From the NCBI RefSeq assembly GCF_900182705.1, contig NZ_FXTP01000001.1, forward strand, positions 310,001 to 374,000: a DNA stretch of 64,000 nt. The letters run 5' to 3'. This DNA is from Gracilimonas mengyeensis. Lineage in GTDB: Bacteria; Bacteroidota; Rhodothermia; Balneolales; Balneolaceae. This document shows, piece by piece, positions 1-8,343 of the stretch (within the stretch, counting starts at the first letter, position 1; every line of letters begins with the position of its first letter). A model generated the notes under the pieces. The model was not told the origin of the DNA. It saw only the letters and a list, made by a program, of their open reading frames with translations, and ran no database searches. The position numbers were made by a program, and so were the translations under genes.

Positions 1-1
1 T

Positions 2-1090
2 GTATTATTTGAAGATATTAGTATCGATCTGGATTGGTCTACCCAATGGAGTGAGCGCCAGCGTGATAATATTTCACTGAATTCAGCCGGCGAATTTGGC
101 TCTACGGTTTCTTCAAGCGGCGAGATAAACTCATCGGTCTGGGCTTTTGGAATGGGATATGAAGATTTATTTCACCGACAGCTACAGGCTGCCTTTGACG
201 ATATTAATGGAAATGAGATTATTGATGAGTCGGGTAATGATGACGGCCGTACCGTGCTGAACCGTAATACCCTGCAGGAAGACTTTAGGCATGCATATCT
301 AGGGTCAAATACGGGCGGCGTAGGAGAAAGAGGATATACTCCATTCCCTAAACCAAACTGGCGTATTACCTGGTCGGGGATCGAAGACCTGCTACCTTTT
401 ATCGGTGATATGATGAATCGAGCGACGCTTACGCATCAATATTCCGGTTCTTACCGGTTGGGATGGAGCTTGAATACCCTCACCGGGCAGCAATCTCCTC
501 TGACATTGGGTAATTACCGTGTTACTGATTATAAAGATAGGTATGAGCCCAGTACGATAAATGTTGAGAGGAATTTCTCTCCGTTGCTGCAGCTCAATAT
601 TACCTGGCAATCATCCCTGAGAACCCAAATTGGTTTTGACCGGAGTAAAATTACCAGCCTTGCCATGTCGAGTAAAAAGGTAACCGAGAGTACTACTCAG
701 GGGATCAATGTATCCATCAATTATGCCTTTAAGAATCTTAAGATTCCTTTCTTTCCTGAAATTAGAAATAATATAGATGTAACACTTACCGGTGGTTTGG
801 CTGATGATAAAGATGAGACTTTCGATTTAAGTAGAGACTTGTCTGATGCTCTAAGTGGGGATCCTGATAATATTATTACCGACCCAAACCAATATGAAAT
901 CAATAAACCTCAGATTACAGGCCAAAAACGACTTAATGCTTCCTTAGTGCTCGGATATCGCTTCTCACAAACCGTGAGTTCAAACTTTGAATACAAGTAT
1001 ACCCAGATTGATCCTCGTTCCTCAGGATATTTCGCACGCCGCAATCACGAAATCCGATTCAATTTCCGCATCGCCATTCAATCAAGATAA
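2..1090 (+). CDS. sprA: SprA (Sov) cell-surface protein, C-terminal part, 5'-truncated
   Basis: The reading frame is open from base 2, so the N-terminal bulk lies outside the window; about 362 residues are visible. The segment around PNWRITWSGIEDLLPFIGDM, followed by a threonine/histidine-rich strand (ATLTHQYSGSYRLGW) and alternating beta strands, matches my memory of the C-terminus of SprA. SprA is the very large outer-membrane barrel that forms the translocon of the type IX secretion system and is needed for gliding in Bacteroidota. The chain ends in a beta strand with aromatic/basic residues, as expected for the end of a barrel. The next gene starts about 270 bp downstream behind a riboswitch, so sprA is probably the last gene of its transcript. 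Identification rests on motif recall, not alignment. Confidence 0.75.
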   Translation, partial: VLFEDISIDLDWSTQWSERQRDNISLNSAGEFGSTVSSSGEINSSVWAFGMGYEDLFHRQLQAAFDDINGNEIIDESGNDDGRTVLNRNTLQEDFRHAYLGSNTGGVGERGYTPFPKPNWRITWSGIEDLLPFIGDMMNRATLTHQYSGSYRLGWSLNTLTGQQSPLTLGNYRVTDYKDRYEPSTINVERNFSPLLQLNITWQSSLRTQIGFDRSKITSLAMSSKKVTESTTQGINVSINYAFKNLKIPFFPEIRNNIDVTLTGGLADDKDETFDLSRDLSDALSGDPDNIITDPNQYEINKPQITGQKRLNASLVLGYRFSQTVSSNFEYKYTQIDPRSSGYFARRNHEIRFNFRIAIQSR

Positions 1091-1203
1091 AGGTAGTCTG
1101 TTAACACTAACAAACACACAACTCAACACTCAAAACTCAAACTTCAATTAACATTGCCCAAAGGTGTTCTTAGCCTTATATTCTCTGCGTAATATTTAAT
1201 GAA

Positions 1204-1311
1204 TGCTTATAGAGAAAGACCGAGGGAATGGGCCCGTGGACGTCTTGGCAACCACTTCTGGAAAGGGGCAGGTGCCAAATCCCACTTCGCTTCCGCGAAG
1301 AAAGATAAGCG
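1204..1311 (+). promoter_or_regulatory. SAM-I (S-box) riboswitch aptamer
   Basis: Hallmarks of the S-box core appear in order. P1 is GCTTAT (1205-1210) pairing with ATAAGC (1305-1310). Then come a kink-turn-like AGAGAAAGACCGAGGGA, the TGGGCCC block, CTTGGCAACC, GGTGCCAAATCC, and a P4 hairpin CTTCGC/GCGAAG near 1284-1299. It lies directly ahead of methionine synthase and MTHFR genes, the expected target of SAM repression. The A/C-rich stretch upstream (about 1100-1150) shows no gene. Confidence 0.9.
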
Positions 1312-1327
1312 AGCTAATCCCTCACAG

Positions 1328-1364
1328 ACTCTTTCTATATAAGCTCATCTAAGCAGGAAAGAGT
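1328..1364 (+). promoter_or_regulatory. Riboswitch expression platform: Shine-Dalgarno sequestering stem
   Basis: ACTCTTTC (1328-1335) is exactly complementary to GAAAGAGT (1357-1364), which holds the ribosome-binding AGGAAA and the first bases of the GTG start. The same strand, TCTTTCT (1330-1336), is also exactly complementary to AGAAAGA (1213-1219) inside the aptamer. The two pairings exclude each other. SAM binding should lock 1213-1219 into the aptamer and release 1330-1336 to hide the start, giving a translational OFF switch. No T-run terminator is present. Confidence 0.55.
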
Positions 1365-2388
1365 GAACATACAAGAAGCTTTAGAACAACGTATTTTAAT
1401 CCTTGATGGGGCCATGGGCACCATGATTCAGCGCTATAAGCTGGGAGAAGAGGATTACAGGGGAGAGCAATTCAAAGATCACCCCGATGACTTAAAAGGG
1501 AATAACGACTTATTGAGCCTTACCCGGCCGGATATCATCAAAGCCATCCATGAGGAATATTTGGAAGCGGGGGCTGATATTGTTGAAACCAACACGTTCA
1601 GCGGCACCACCATTGCTCAGGCTGATTATAACCTGGAAGAAGTGGTGTATGAGCTGAACAAGAAATCGGCCGAAATTGCCCGCGAGGCTGCTGGTGCTTT
1701 CACAAAAAAGAATCCTGATAAGCCACGCTTTGTAGCGGGTTCCATGGGACCTACTAACAAAACGGCTTCCATTTCACCGGAAGTTACCGATCCCGGCTAC
1801 CGTGCCGTTACTTTTGATGAACTGGCGGAAGCTTATAAGCTACAAGCTCGTGGCCTTATGGACGGCGGGGCAGATGTATTGCTGGTAGAAACCATTTTTG
1901 ATACGCTGAACGCTAAAGCCGCGCTCTTTGCCATTCAGGAACTTTTTGAAGAACGGGGTGAGGAAATTCCCATCATGGTTTCTGGAACGATAACGGATGC
2001 ATCAGGCAGAACGCTGTCTGGCCAAACAGTAGAAGCATTTCTTATTTCGGTTTCTCATGCACCCATTTTAAGTGTTGGCTTCAACTGCGCGCTGGGCGCC
2101 AAGCAGCTGCAGCCTTACCTGCAAAACTTGTCTGACCGATCTCCTTTTTACATCAGTGCATACCCGAATGCAGGACTGCCCAATGAATTTGGGGAGTATG
2201 ACGAAGGTCCGGATGAAATGGGAGCCCAGGTTGAACAGTATCTGGAAGACGGCTTGGTGAACATTTTAGGAGGATGTTGCGGAACTACACCGGGACATAT
2301 CACCAAGATGGCGGAATTAGCTCAAAATTATGAACCACGTAAAATAAACCGCCAAGACGCGAAGAGCGCCAAGGAGATGTTGGTATGA
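1363..2388 (+). CDS. metH: Methionine synthase, homocysteine-binding domain (MetH N-terminal half)
   Basis: This 341-residue protein is the zinc/homocysteine domain of B12-dependent methionine synthase (EC 2.1.1.13). The start [10 protein letters not shown], the [16 protein letters not shown] block and the three zinc-ligand cysteines C242 (FNCALG) and C305/C306 (GGCCGTTP) are all present. The GTG start is preceded by AGGA at 7 nt and is masked by the riboswitch stem. Residues after I328 ([13 protein letters not shown]) are encoded by a repeat element that interrupts the gene, so the last 13 residues are not native MetH sequence. The pterin, B12 and activation domains follow in a second ORF at 2759. 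Two-gene MetH also occurs naturally in Bacteroidota, but here the break looks like an insertion. Confidence 0.93.
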   Translation: MNIQEALEQRILILDGAMGTMIQRYKLGEEDYRGEQFKDHPDDLKGNNDLLSLTRPDIIKAIHEEYLEAGADIVETNTFSGTTIAQADYNLEEVVYELNKKSAEIAREAAGAFTKKNPDKPRFVAGSMGPTNKTASISPEVTDPGYRAVTFDELAEAYKLQARGLMDGGADVLLVETIFDTLNAKAALFAIQELFEERGEEIPIMVSGTITDASGRTLSGQTVEAFLISVSHAPILSVGFNCALGAKQLQPYLQNLSDRSPFYISAYPNAGLPNEFGEYDEGPDEMGAQVEQYLEDGLVNILGGCCGTTPGHITKMAELAQNYEPRKINRQDAKSAKEMLV

Positions 2389-2755
2389 AAGAGTTTTCAT
2401 CAATCATAGACCTGTCAGGTTTTAAAAACCTGACAGGTCTGGACGTTAGCTGCCATTCGTCAGACGGGCATGAAGCCGTCAAACGAAGTCTTAGTATAAA
2501 CTATCTACTTTTCCATCTGACGGCTTCGCGAATGTTTCGTGCACAGAATTACCGCACCGAGCCGTCTGATGGATGCATAGGGCAGACCTCTAAAAAACTG
2601 ATCAGACGGTCTTGGAGCCTTCAAACCACAAGCGAGACGCTTGCGGTAGGGGTAGACTCAGTACTTAATTTTTCTACCTGGTTCAAGCGTCCCGCTTGGA
2701 CCAAGAACTGGAATACAAGCAACCTTCGCGCTCTTAACGCCTTAGCGGTTAAATA
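2347..2755. mobile_element. MITE-like element interrupting metH
   Basis: The unit has imperfect 28-bp inverted ends, 2347-2374 against 2723-2750, with 23 of 28 positions matching and termini AACCGC...GCGGTT. AAATA occurs immediately outside each end (2342-2346 and 2751-2755), as a 5-bp target duplication would; the second copy is included in these coordinates. Deleting 2347-2755 (409 bp) joins the two metH frames as ...[12 protein letters not shown]... with no stop. The interior is a mosaic of palindromes: 2408-2440, several CAGACGG-type words (2460-2615), and the CAAGCG-N-CGCTTG hairpins near 2629-2643 and 2692-2708. No transposase is encoded, so this would be a non-autonomous, REP/MITE-like unit. 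Confidence 0.65.
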
Positions 2756-2756
2756 A
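2385..2756 (+). other. Open frame through the metH element, possible translational bridge
   Basis: A 123-codon frame begins with an ATG overlapping the metH1 stop (ATGA at 2385-2388) and ends with TAA at 2754-2756, two bases before the metH2 ATG. Its translation resembles no protein I know and reflects the palindromic repeats, so it is unlikely to be a functional protein. Its exact fit between the metH halves could let ribosomes continue across the insertion and re-initiate on metH2, which has no visible Shine-Dalgarno of its own. This is inference. Confidence 0.25.
2408..2440. repeat. Perfect 16-bp inverted repeat
   Basis: Arms AGACCTGTCAGGTTTT (2408-2423) and its exact complement (2425-2440) flank a single A. 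Each arm has its own inner near-palindrome CCTGTCAGG. I recall this motif as a frequent intergenic repeat in Bacteroidota-type genomes. Here it is nested in the element that splits metH. Confidence 0.85.
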
Positions 2757-2758
2757 CT

Positions 2759-5458
2759 ATGAAGTCACTACCTCTTACACTCAGCGGCCTTGAACCTCTC
2801 ATCATTACCGAAGATTCCAACTTCGTGAATGTGGGGGAGCGGACCAACGTTACCGGTTCCCGTAAGTTCCTGAATTGCATCAAAGAAAAAGATTACGATC
2901 AAGCCTTAAAGATCGCCTTAGATCAGGTGGAAGGCGGGGCCCAGATCATTGATGTGAATATGGACGAAGGCATGCTGGATAGTGCTGCCGAGATGACCAA
3001 TTTTCTCAACCTGATGGCCTCTGAACCGGATATAGCCAAGATTCCCATTATGGTAGATTCCTCCAAGTGGGAGGTGATTCTGGCCGGACTCAAATGCATG
3101 CAGGGCAAAGGCGTGGTGAATTCCATCAGCCTGAAAGATGGGGAGGAAGAGTTCTTGCGACGAGCTAAAATCATACGACGCTTTGGCGCGGCCGTAATTG
3201 CCATGGCTTTTGATGAAGATGGTCAGGCCGATACTTTGCCCCGCCGAAAGGAAATTTGTGGCCGAGCCTACAAGCTATTGACAGAAGAAGCCGGTTTTCA
3301 CCCTTCCGATATCATTCTGGATCCAAATATTTTCCCGGTGGCTACTGGTATGGACGAACATCGCCGAAATGCCATCGACTATTTTGAGGCGGCCAAATGG
3401 ATTCGGGGAAACTTACCGGGTGCGCATGTGATCGGAGGTGTTAGCAATGTTTCCTTCTCATTTAGGGGGAATAATCGCGTGCGTGAGGCCATTCACTCCG
3501 CCTTTCTCTATCACGGGATACAACACGGTATGGATATGGGCATTGTAAATCCTACGCAGCTGGAAGTGTACGATGACATCCCCGAAGACCTGTTGGAGAG
3601 GGTAGAGGATGTGCTTTTTGACCGACGCGAGGATGCTACGGAGCGCCTCATGGAAATTGCCGAGGAGTACAAAAATGAAGGCTCATCCATCAAGAAAAAA
3701 GCCGACGACGAATGGCGGAAGAAATCGGTAGAAGAACGCATTAGTCACTCACTGGTTAAAGGCATCAACGAGCATATTGAAGAAGATGCGGAAGAAGCGC
3801 GCGTGAAATATGGCAGTCCGCTGGAGGTAATTGAAGGTCCGCTGATGGACGGTATGAACGTAGTGGGCGATCTGTTTGGAGCTGGAAAAATGTTTTTACC
3901 CCAGGTGGTGAAAAGTGCTCGCGTGATGAAACAGGCTGTGGCCTATCTCACCCCGTATTTGGAAGAAGAAAAAGCACAAAATCAGGATACCAGTGAGCAG
4001 CCGAAAGTATTGCTTGCCACTGTAAAAGGCGACGTGCATGACATTGGTAAAAACATAGTGAGCGTGGTTCTGGCCTGTAACAATTACAATGTGGTTGATC
4101 TTGGGGTGATGGTGCCGGCCGATAAAATCCTGGACGAAGCCGAGAAGCACAAGGTAGATGCCATAGGGTTAAGCGGATTGATTACGCCCTCGCTGGATGA
4201 GATGATTCATGTGGCCCGAGAGATGAAAAAGCGGAATATGGATTTGCCACTCATGATTGGCGGGGCAACCACCTCTCGCTTGCATACGGCCGTGAAGATT
4301 GATCCTGAGTACGACTCATCCGTAGTGCATGTGCTGGATGCTTCCCGTGCGGTATCTATGGCCGGGGATGTCATCAACCCGAAGAAAAAAGAACAGGTGA
4401 AGCAGGAAATTAAGAAAGAGTATTCGGAGCTCCGCGAGCAGCATGAAGGCCGGCAGACGAAGAAAAAGCTGTTGACCATTGAAGAGGCCAGGGCCAACCA
4501 AACGGAGATTGATTGGGAAGGATACGAACCTCCCAAACCTTCGGTTATAGGGACAAAAGTTTTTGAAGATTACCCAATATCTGAACTTCGGAATTACATC
4601 GACTGGTCACCTTTTTTCCGCACATGGATGCTTACCGGGAAGTTCCCTGATATCCTGGATGATGAGGAAGTAGGAGAGCAGGCTCAATCGCTTTACGCCG
4701 ATGCCAATGCTCTGCTGGATGAAATTGTAGCGAAAGACTTACTAAAAGCCAAAGGAGTGATAGGTTTGTATCCCGCAAAACGTTACGGCGATGATGTGAT
4801 ACTATACGAAGATGAAAGTACGGATAAAGAATTAACTCGTTTTCATTTTCTGCGGCAGCAAACCAAAAAGCGCAGGGGACAACCAAATTCCTGTTTAGCG
4901 GATTACATTGCCCCAAAACAAACCGGAATTACCGATTACATTGGTTTTTTTGCAGTTACTGCCGGGTTAGGTATTGAAAAGCTCATCAAACATTACGAAG
5001 AAAAACACGATGACTATAATGTAATTCTGGTTAAGGCTGTAGCTGATCGACTGGCTGAGGCTTTCGCCGAGCGCATGCACGAGCGGGTTCGCAAGGAATT
5101 TTGGGGCTATTCTAAGGAAGAAAGTTTTAGCAATGAAGAGTTGATTGCCGAAGATTATTCGGGTATTCGTCCGGCCCCGGGGTATCCTGCTTGTCCTGAT
5201 CACACCGAAAAACGCATTTTGTTTGATTTATTGGATGTGGAGAAAAATGCCAGTATTGAGCTCACGGAATCCTTTGCGATGTATCCTGCTTCTTCGGTGA
5301 GTGGGATTTACTTCTCGCATCCTCAGTCGCGCTATTTCCGGGTGGGTAACCTCGGCGAAGATCAAATCACCGACTACGCACAACGAAAATCATCTGCTAA
5401 AGAGAAAGTTGAGAAATGGCTTTCTTCTAATTTAGACTACGATCCCAATTCACAATGA
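2759..5458 (+). CDS. metH: Methionine synthase, pterin-, cobalamin- and activation domains (MetH C-terminal part)
   Basis: This 899-residue protein covers the rest of MetH. It opens with LSGLEPL and [15 protein letters not shown], the start of the methyltetrahydrofolate-binding domain. The B12 module carries the DxHxxG signature as DVHDIG (D425, H427) plus the downstream SGLITPS and GGATTS loops. The activation domain near the C-terminus has [16 protein letters not shown]. Together with residues 1-328 of the upstream ORF it makes about 1,230 residues, the usual length of single-chain MetH. The ATG lies four bases past the repeat element's GCGGTTAAATA edge and lacks a clear Shine-Dalgarno, suggesting dependence on coupled translation. 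Its stop overlaps the metF start (ATGA). Confidence 0.95.
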   Translation: MKSLPLTLSGLEPLIITEDSNFVNVGERTNVTGSRKFLNCIKEKDYDQALKIALDQVEGGAQIIDVNMDEGMLDSAAEMTNFLNLMASEPDIAKIPIMVDSSKWEVILAGLKCMQGKGVVNSISLKDGEEEFLRRAKIIRRFGAAVIAMAFDEDGQADTLPRRKEICGRAYKLLTEEAGFHPSDIILDPNIFPVATGMDEHRRNAIDYFEAAKWIRGNLPGAHVIGGVSNVSFSFRGNNRVREAIHSAFLYHGIQHGMDMGIVNPTQLEVYDDIPEDLLERVEDVLFDRREDATERLMEIAEEYKNEGSSIKKKADDEWRKKSVEERISHSLVKGINEHIEEDAEEARVKYGSPLEVIEGPLMDGMNVVGDLFGAGKMFLPQVVKSARVMKQAVAYLTPYLEEEKAQNQDTSEQPKVLLATVKGDVHDIGKNIVSVVLACNNYNVVDLGVMVPADKILDEAEKHKVDAIGLSGLITPSLDEMIHVAREMKKRNMDLPLMIGGATTSRLHTAVKIDPEYDSSVVHVLDASRAVSMAGDVINPKKKEQVKQEIKKEYSELREQHEGRQTKKKLLTIEEARANQTEIDWEGYEPPKPSVIGTKVFEDYPISELRNYIDWSPFFRTWMLTGKFPDILDDEEVGEQAQSLYADANALLDEIVAKDLLKAKGVIGLYPAKRYGDDVILYEDESTDKELTRFHFLRQQTKKRRGQPNSCLADYIAPKQTGITDYIGFFAVTAGLGIEKLIKHYEEKHDDYNVILVKAVADRLAEAFAERMHERVRKEFWGYSKEESFSNEELIAEDYSGIRPAPGYPACPDHTEKRILFDLLDVEKNASIELTESFAMYPASSVSGIYFSHPQSRYFRVGNLGEDQITDYAQRKSSAKEKVEKWLSSNLDYDPNSQ

Positions 5459-6411
5459 AAGTTAACGAACACATAAAAAAAGCAAACGGCAACACCTTGT
5501 TTTCTTTTGAGGTATTGCCGCCTCTAAAAGGCCAAAACATTCAATCCCTGTTTGAGCATATGGACCCGCTGATGGAGTTCAATCCGCCTTTTGTGGATGT
5601 GACTTATCACCGCGAGGAGTTTGTATATAAGAAGCGGGAGAACGGCTTGCTGGAGCGCAAAACAGTGCGTAAGCGTCCCGGTACCGTGGGCATTTGTGCG
5701 GCTATTCAAAATCGGTATGAAGTGGATGCCGTACCACACATTATATGTGGAGGTTTTACCCGTGAAGAAACGGAAAATGCGCTCATTGATCTCAATTTTT
5801 TGGGGATAGATAATGTGCTGCTTATTCAGGGCGATACCCGTAAGCCTGAAAGAGAATTTGTCCCAGAGCCAGGTGGCCATGAGTATGCTTCTGATTTAAT
5901 TGAACAAGTGGTGGACTTGAACAATGGTGTATACCTGGATGAAGACCTCGAAAATGCCCAGCCCTCAGATTTTTGTATTGGCGTAGCCGGATATCCTGAA
6001 AAACACTTTGCCGCACCCAACATGGAAACCGACCTGAAATATCTGAAGCAAAAAGTTGATAAAGGTGGGTGCTACGTGGTTACTCAAATGTTTTTTGATA
6101 ATCAGCATTATTTTGATTTTGTGAAAAAATGCAGGGCCTTGGGCATTGATGCTCCCATTATACCGGGCCTAAAACCTATTACATCCAAAAAACAGCTTAC
6201 AATCTTACCACAAATATTCCACGTAGATTTACCTGTTGAGCTAACCAGTGAAGTGGAAAAATGCAGTAGCAGGGAAGAGGTGCGACAGGTTGGAATTGAA
6301 TGGGCTATTGCACAATCCAAGGAGCTGATGGAATTTGGGGTGCCAACCCTTCATTTTTATTCGATGGGTAAATCTGATTCGGTATATGCTATTGCCAAAG
6401 AGCTTTTCTAG
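5455..6411 (+). CDS. metF: Methylenetetrahydrofolate reductase
   Basis: The 318-residue MetF-type flavoenzyme (EC 1.5.1.20) makes the 5-methyltetrahydrofolate that MetH uses to methylate homocysteine. [11 protein letters not shown] at the N-terminus, [17 protein letters not shown] and VTQMFFDN fit the family, and the length is typical of the catalytic-only bacterial form. The start overlaps the metH2 stop by four bases, so both are translationally coupled. The set metH1-metH2-metF should be shut off together by the upstream SAM riboswitch. No terminator hairpin is obvious in the roughly 450 bp that follow. Confidence 0.95.
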   Translation: MKVNEHIKKANGNTLFSFEVLPPLKGQNIQSLFEHMDPLMEFNPPFVDVTYHREEFVYKKRENGLLERKTVRKRPGTVGICAAIQNRYEVDAVPHIICGGFTREETENALIDLNFLGIDNVLLIQGDTRKPEREFVPEPGGHEYASDLIEQVVDLNNGVYLDEDLENAQPSDFCIGVAGYPEKHFAAPNMETDLKYLKQKVDKGGCYVVTQMFFDNQHYFDFVKKCRALGIDAPIIPGLKPITSKKQLTILPQIFHVDLPVELTSEVEKCSSREEVRQVGIEWAIAQSKELMEFGVPTLHFYSMGKSDSVYAIAKELF

Positions 6412-6862
6412 TAATCTCTTTTTATGATCTTTTGATAGGATTCTGAAATAATATTGTAATCTAATGTTAATTATTAAGTTAGCGGAGGATAAAAAATAGT
6501 TTGCTGAAATATTAAAAATTTTTAATATTGGGCGGTAGAAAAGAAACATACACCAATTCCCTACATCGTTTATACTCTTCAACAAGGTTAGCGAGTAAAG
6601 AAAAAATAGAATGAGCAATTGGCTTAAACGATTGGATACCAAAGGGTTTAGTATTTTGACTTAATGCTTAAGTCATCTGATATTTCAAAAAAAAGGCAAT
6701 TTATTTTGTAACAAGTGCAACAATCCTTACTCTTGTGAATGGACAAGGCTAAAATTTTAAAAATCTAATTCATTTTGGTGAGCATATTGCTAAATTTATC
6801 GCCGAAATGAACTTATAACACAAGTTTAACAACTAACAAAACCTAACACTTAGGAGATCATC
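6412..6862. other. AT-rich non-coding stretch upstream of the pilin-like gene
   Basis: This 451-bp AT-rich region contains no convincing gene. A 17-codon frame at 6611 (MSNWLKRLDTKGFSILT) is the only small frame preceded by a purine run, and it has no support beyond that. The region presumably holds the promoter and 5' leader of the gene at 6863, which has the Shine-Dalgarno TAGGAG eight bases ahead of its ATG. I could not define promoter boxes. Confidence 0.4.
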
Positions 6863-7294
6863 ATGGGTCAACAACAATTACTACTCGTTATTTTAGTAAC
6901 AATCATCGTAGGTATCGCGACGGTTGTGGCAATCAACACCTTCGGTTCTGCCGCCGATTCTGCTAATCTGGATGCTGTGAGACAGGATGTAGCTTCTATA
7001 GCTGCTTCGGCTCAGGGTTATTATATGAAACCAGAAATGCTTGGTGGTGGTGGACAAGATTTCACTAATATGACTTTTAATGACATTGCTTTTGCTGCTG
7101 ATTCAGTTATAAACAGTGGATTAACTGCTGTAAATGCAAATGGCACCTATATTTTTGGAACAGGAACAAGTACAGAGATGCCAATAACAGCACATCCTTC
7201 TAGTTGTGATGGATATACTCCTGGTACTGGATGTACTGAGACTGCAGATCAACTTAGTGGCGATATTGAAGCAGATGATCTCACTTGGGATTAA
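6863..7294 (+). CDS. Small pilin-like membrane-anchored protein, MGQQQLLL family
   Basis: The 143-residue protein begins MGQQQLLLVILVTIIVGIAT, a hydrophobic helix running from residue 6 to about 25. It is followed by an alpha-helical stretch (DSANLDAVRQDVASIAASAQGYY) and a glycine/threonine-rich C-terminal part with two cysteines near GYTPGTGC. This resembles type IV pilin organisation: Gly2 followed by a hydrophobic helix entering an extended N-terminal helix. It lacks both the usual basic leader and the Glu5 of classical prepilins. I recall similar MGQQQLLL proteins in FCB-group genomes, without assigned function. It has its own long leader, a good Shine-Dalgarno (TAGGAG) and a strong terminator, so it is a single-gene transcript and may be well expressed. 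Confidence 0.75.
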   Translation: MGQQQLLLVILVTIIVGIATVVAINTFGSAADSANLDAVRQDVASIAASAQGYYMKPEMLGGGGQDFTNMTFNDIAFAADSVINSGLTAVNANGTYIFGTGTSTEMPITAHPSSCDGYTPGTGCTETADQLSGDIEADDLTWD

Positions 7295-7317
7295 CTCAAT
7301 ATTAAATCACTTAACCT

Positions 7318-7365
7318 CGTTACGTAGCTCCGCTGTGTAACGCATATCGGAGGCTCTGCCTCCAT
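7318..7365. repeat. Composite palindromic repeat, copy C
   Basis: TTACGTAGCTCCGCTGTGTAA is followed by the perfect palindrome GGAGGCTCTGCCTCC. The same order of words, GTAGCTCTGC then GAGGCTCTGCCTC, occurs at 45752-45800, and a degraded version at 46602-46655. About 65 bp further on, past the terminator, TTTTGAACCAGGATTTTGAGGAT (7428-7450) matches the second module that follows the other copies. Confidence 0.7.
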
Positions 7366-7384
7366 GTAAAAGAAAAAAATTTAT

Positions 7385-7417
7385 AAAGCCCCTCTTACTA
7401 CAAGAGGGGCTTTTTTT
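7385..7417 (+). terminator. Rho-independent terminator of the pilin-like gene
   Basis: A perfect 12-bp stem (7385-7396 with 7402-7413, core GCCCCTCTT/AAGAGGGGC) with a 5-nt loop is followed by seven T residues. Confidence 0.92.
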
Positions 7418-7605
7418 ATGGGTAAGAGTTTTGAACCAGGATTTTGAGGATTTAGGAGATTTCCAAGATTATGTCATCAATTATATAAAGGAACATTACC
7501 CAAAGGGGCTTTTTCAATTGAATAGATCGGACTGTTAATCGGCCAGAATTGGTTATATCTGTTGATAAATGTAATACGATGCTCAAATCCGTTAATTATT
7601 CAGCT

Positions 7606-7863
7606 ATGCCAGACTCAAACAACTCAGACCGCATAAAAAATGAAGAGCAATATGAAGAACTTCGTGACCAGGGAATGAGCAAAGAGAAAGCTGCCCGTAT
7701 TGCCAACTCTGGTGAAGAAGCTTCCAAGAAGGGAGGGAAGCACCCGAAATATGAGGAATGGACTAAAGAGGAACTCTATGATAAAGCTAAAGAGGTTGGC
7801 ATTGATGGCCGTTCTGATATGAGCAAAGATGAATTAATTGAAGCACTACGTTCCGGGGATTAA
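7606..7863 (+). CDS. Small Rho_N-like / DUF7218-type protein
   Basis: The 85-residue hydrophilic protein starts MPDSNNSDRIKNEEQYEELR. The N-terminal half (YEELRDQGMSKEKAARIANS) resembles the short conserved proteins annotated DUF7218. The C-terminal half (WTKEELYDKAKEVGIDGRSDMSKDELIEALR) is a typical Rho N-terminal/SAP-like helix-extension-helix with two LxxxAKExGI and KxELIxALR signatures. I chose the internal ATG at 7606 because the family begins there; an upstream in-frame ATG at 7549 would add 19 unrelated residues. Such domains bind nucleic acid or act as small stress-related proteins, but no specific role can be read from the context. Confidence 0.75.
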   Translation: MPDSNNSDRIKNEEQYEELRDQGMSKEKAARIANSGEEASKKGGKHPKYEEWTKEELYDKAKEVGIDGRSDMSKDELIEALRSGD

Positions 7864-8104
7864 CTATTTATATCACCGGTGTTTATTGGGATGAATTTGT
7901 TGATTTTGGGATTTAATAGATGAGCCAATAGACTGTTCATTGCCCAATTTTCGGTTTACAGAAGTAGCTTTCGCAGCATCAGGGCGAAAATTTTACTTTT
8001 TTCGGTTTCCTTAAATCTACCCACCAAGCGTTCCGCTGGAACGCGGTTAAAAATAGCATAGGATTAAGTGGGGCGATGTATTTAGATAGCTATGTCCTTC
8101 GCCA

Positions 8105-8134
8105 TCCATCAGACCGGCCAATCGGTCAGATGGA
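8105..8134. repeat. Hairpin of the CAGACCG repeat type
   Basis: TCCATCAGACCG (8105-8116) and CGGTCAGATGGA (8123-8134) pair at 11 of 12 positions around a 6-nt loop. Related CAGACGG and CGTCTGATGG words occur inside the metH element (2460-2615). Confidence 0.65.
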
Positions 8135-8289
8135 TTTCGAAGTGGTTTTAAAAGATCTCGCGGTCTGATGGCTGAATTTCCTCTCCATACCCAAAATCCT
8201 GCCCCGAATTCTCGGGGCCGTCCGACCGATAAACAAGGTTATTTACAGCAACAGACCTCTTTTCACATTTCCCTTTTCACTTTTAGAAA

Positions 8290-8317
8290 CAACAGCTCGA
8301 AAAATTTTGAGCTGTTG
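8290..8317 (-). terminator. Putative terminator of the thr operon
   Basis: CAACAGCTC and GAGCTGTTG (9-bp stem, A/T-rich loop) lie about 27 bp beyond the thrC stop. On the minus strand the stem is followed by a short T-rich run, TTTCT. A second small palindrome (ATTGAGT...ACTCAAT, 8318-8344) touches the thrC stop. Confidence 0.5.
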
Positions 8318-8343
8318 ATTGAGTAACTAAACTAGTCACTCAA

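Larger units (their letters stand above)
7864..8343. other. Repeat-rich non-coding stretch
   Basis: No gene is seen in these 480 bp between convergent transcripts. They hold a GCGTTCCGCTGGAACGC hairpin near 8029-8045, a long hairpin at 8105-8134, a further CGGTCTGATGG word near 8161, and the putative thr terminator at 8290-8317. Confidence 0.6.

Noticed and set aside
2342-2755. AAATA flanks taken alone as proof of transposition
   Set aside because: A 5-bp A/T match can arise by chance; it is used only together with the inverted ends and the restored reading frame.
6241-6642. Minus-strand frame over the metF end
   Set aside because: Shadow frame antisense to metF and the AT-rich gap, with no domain.
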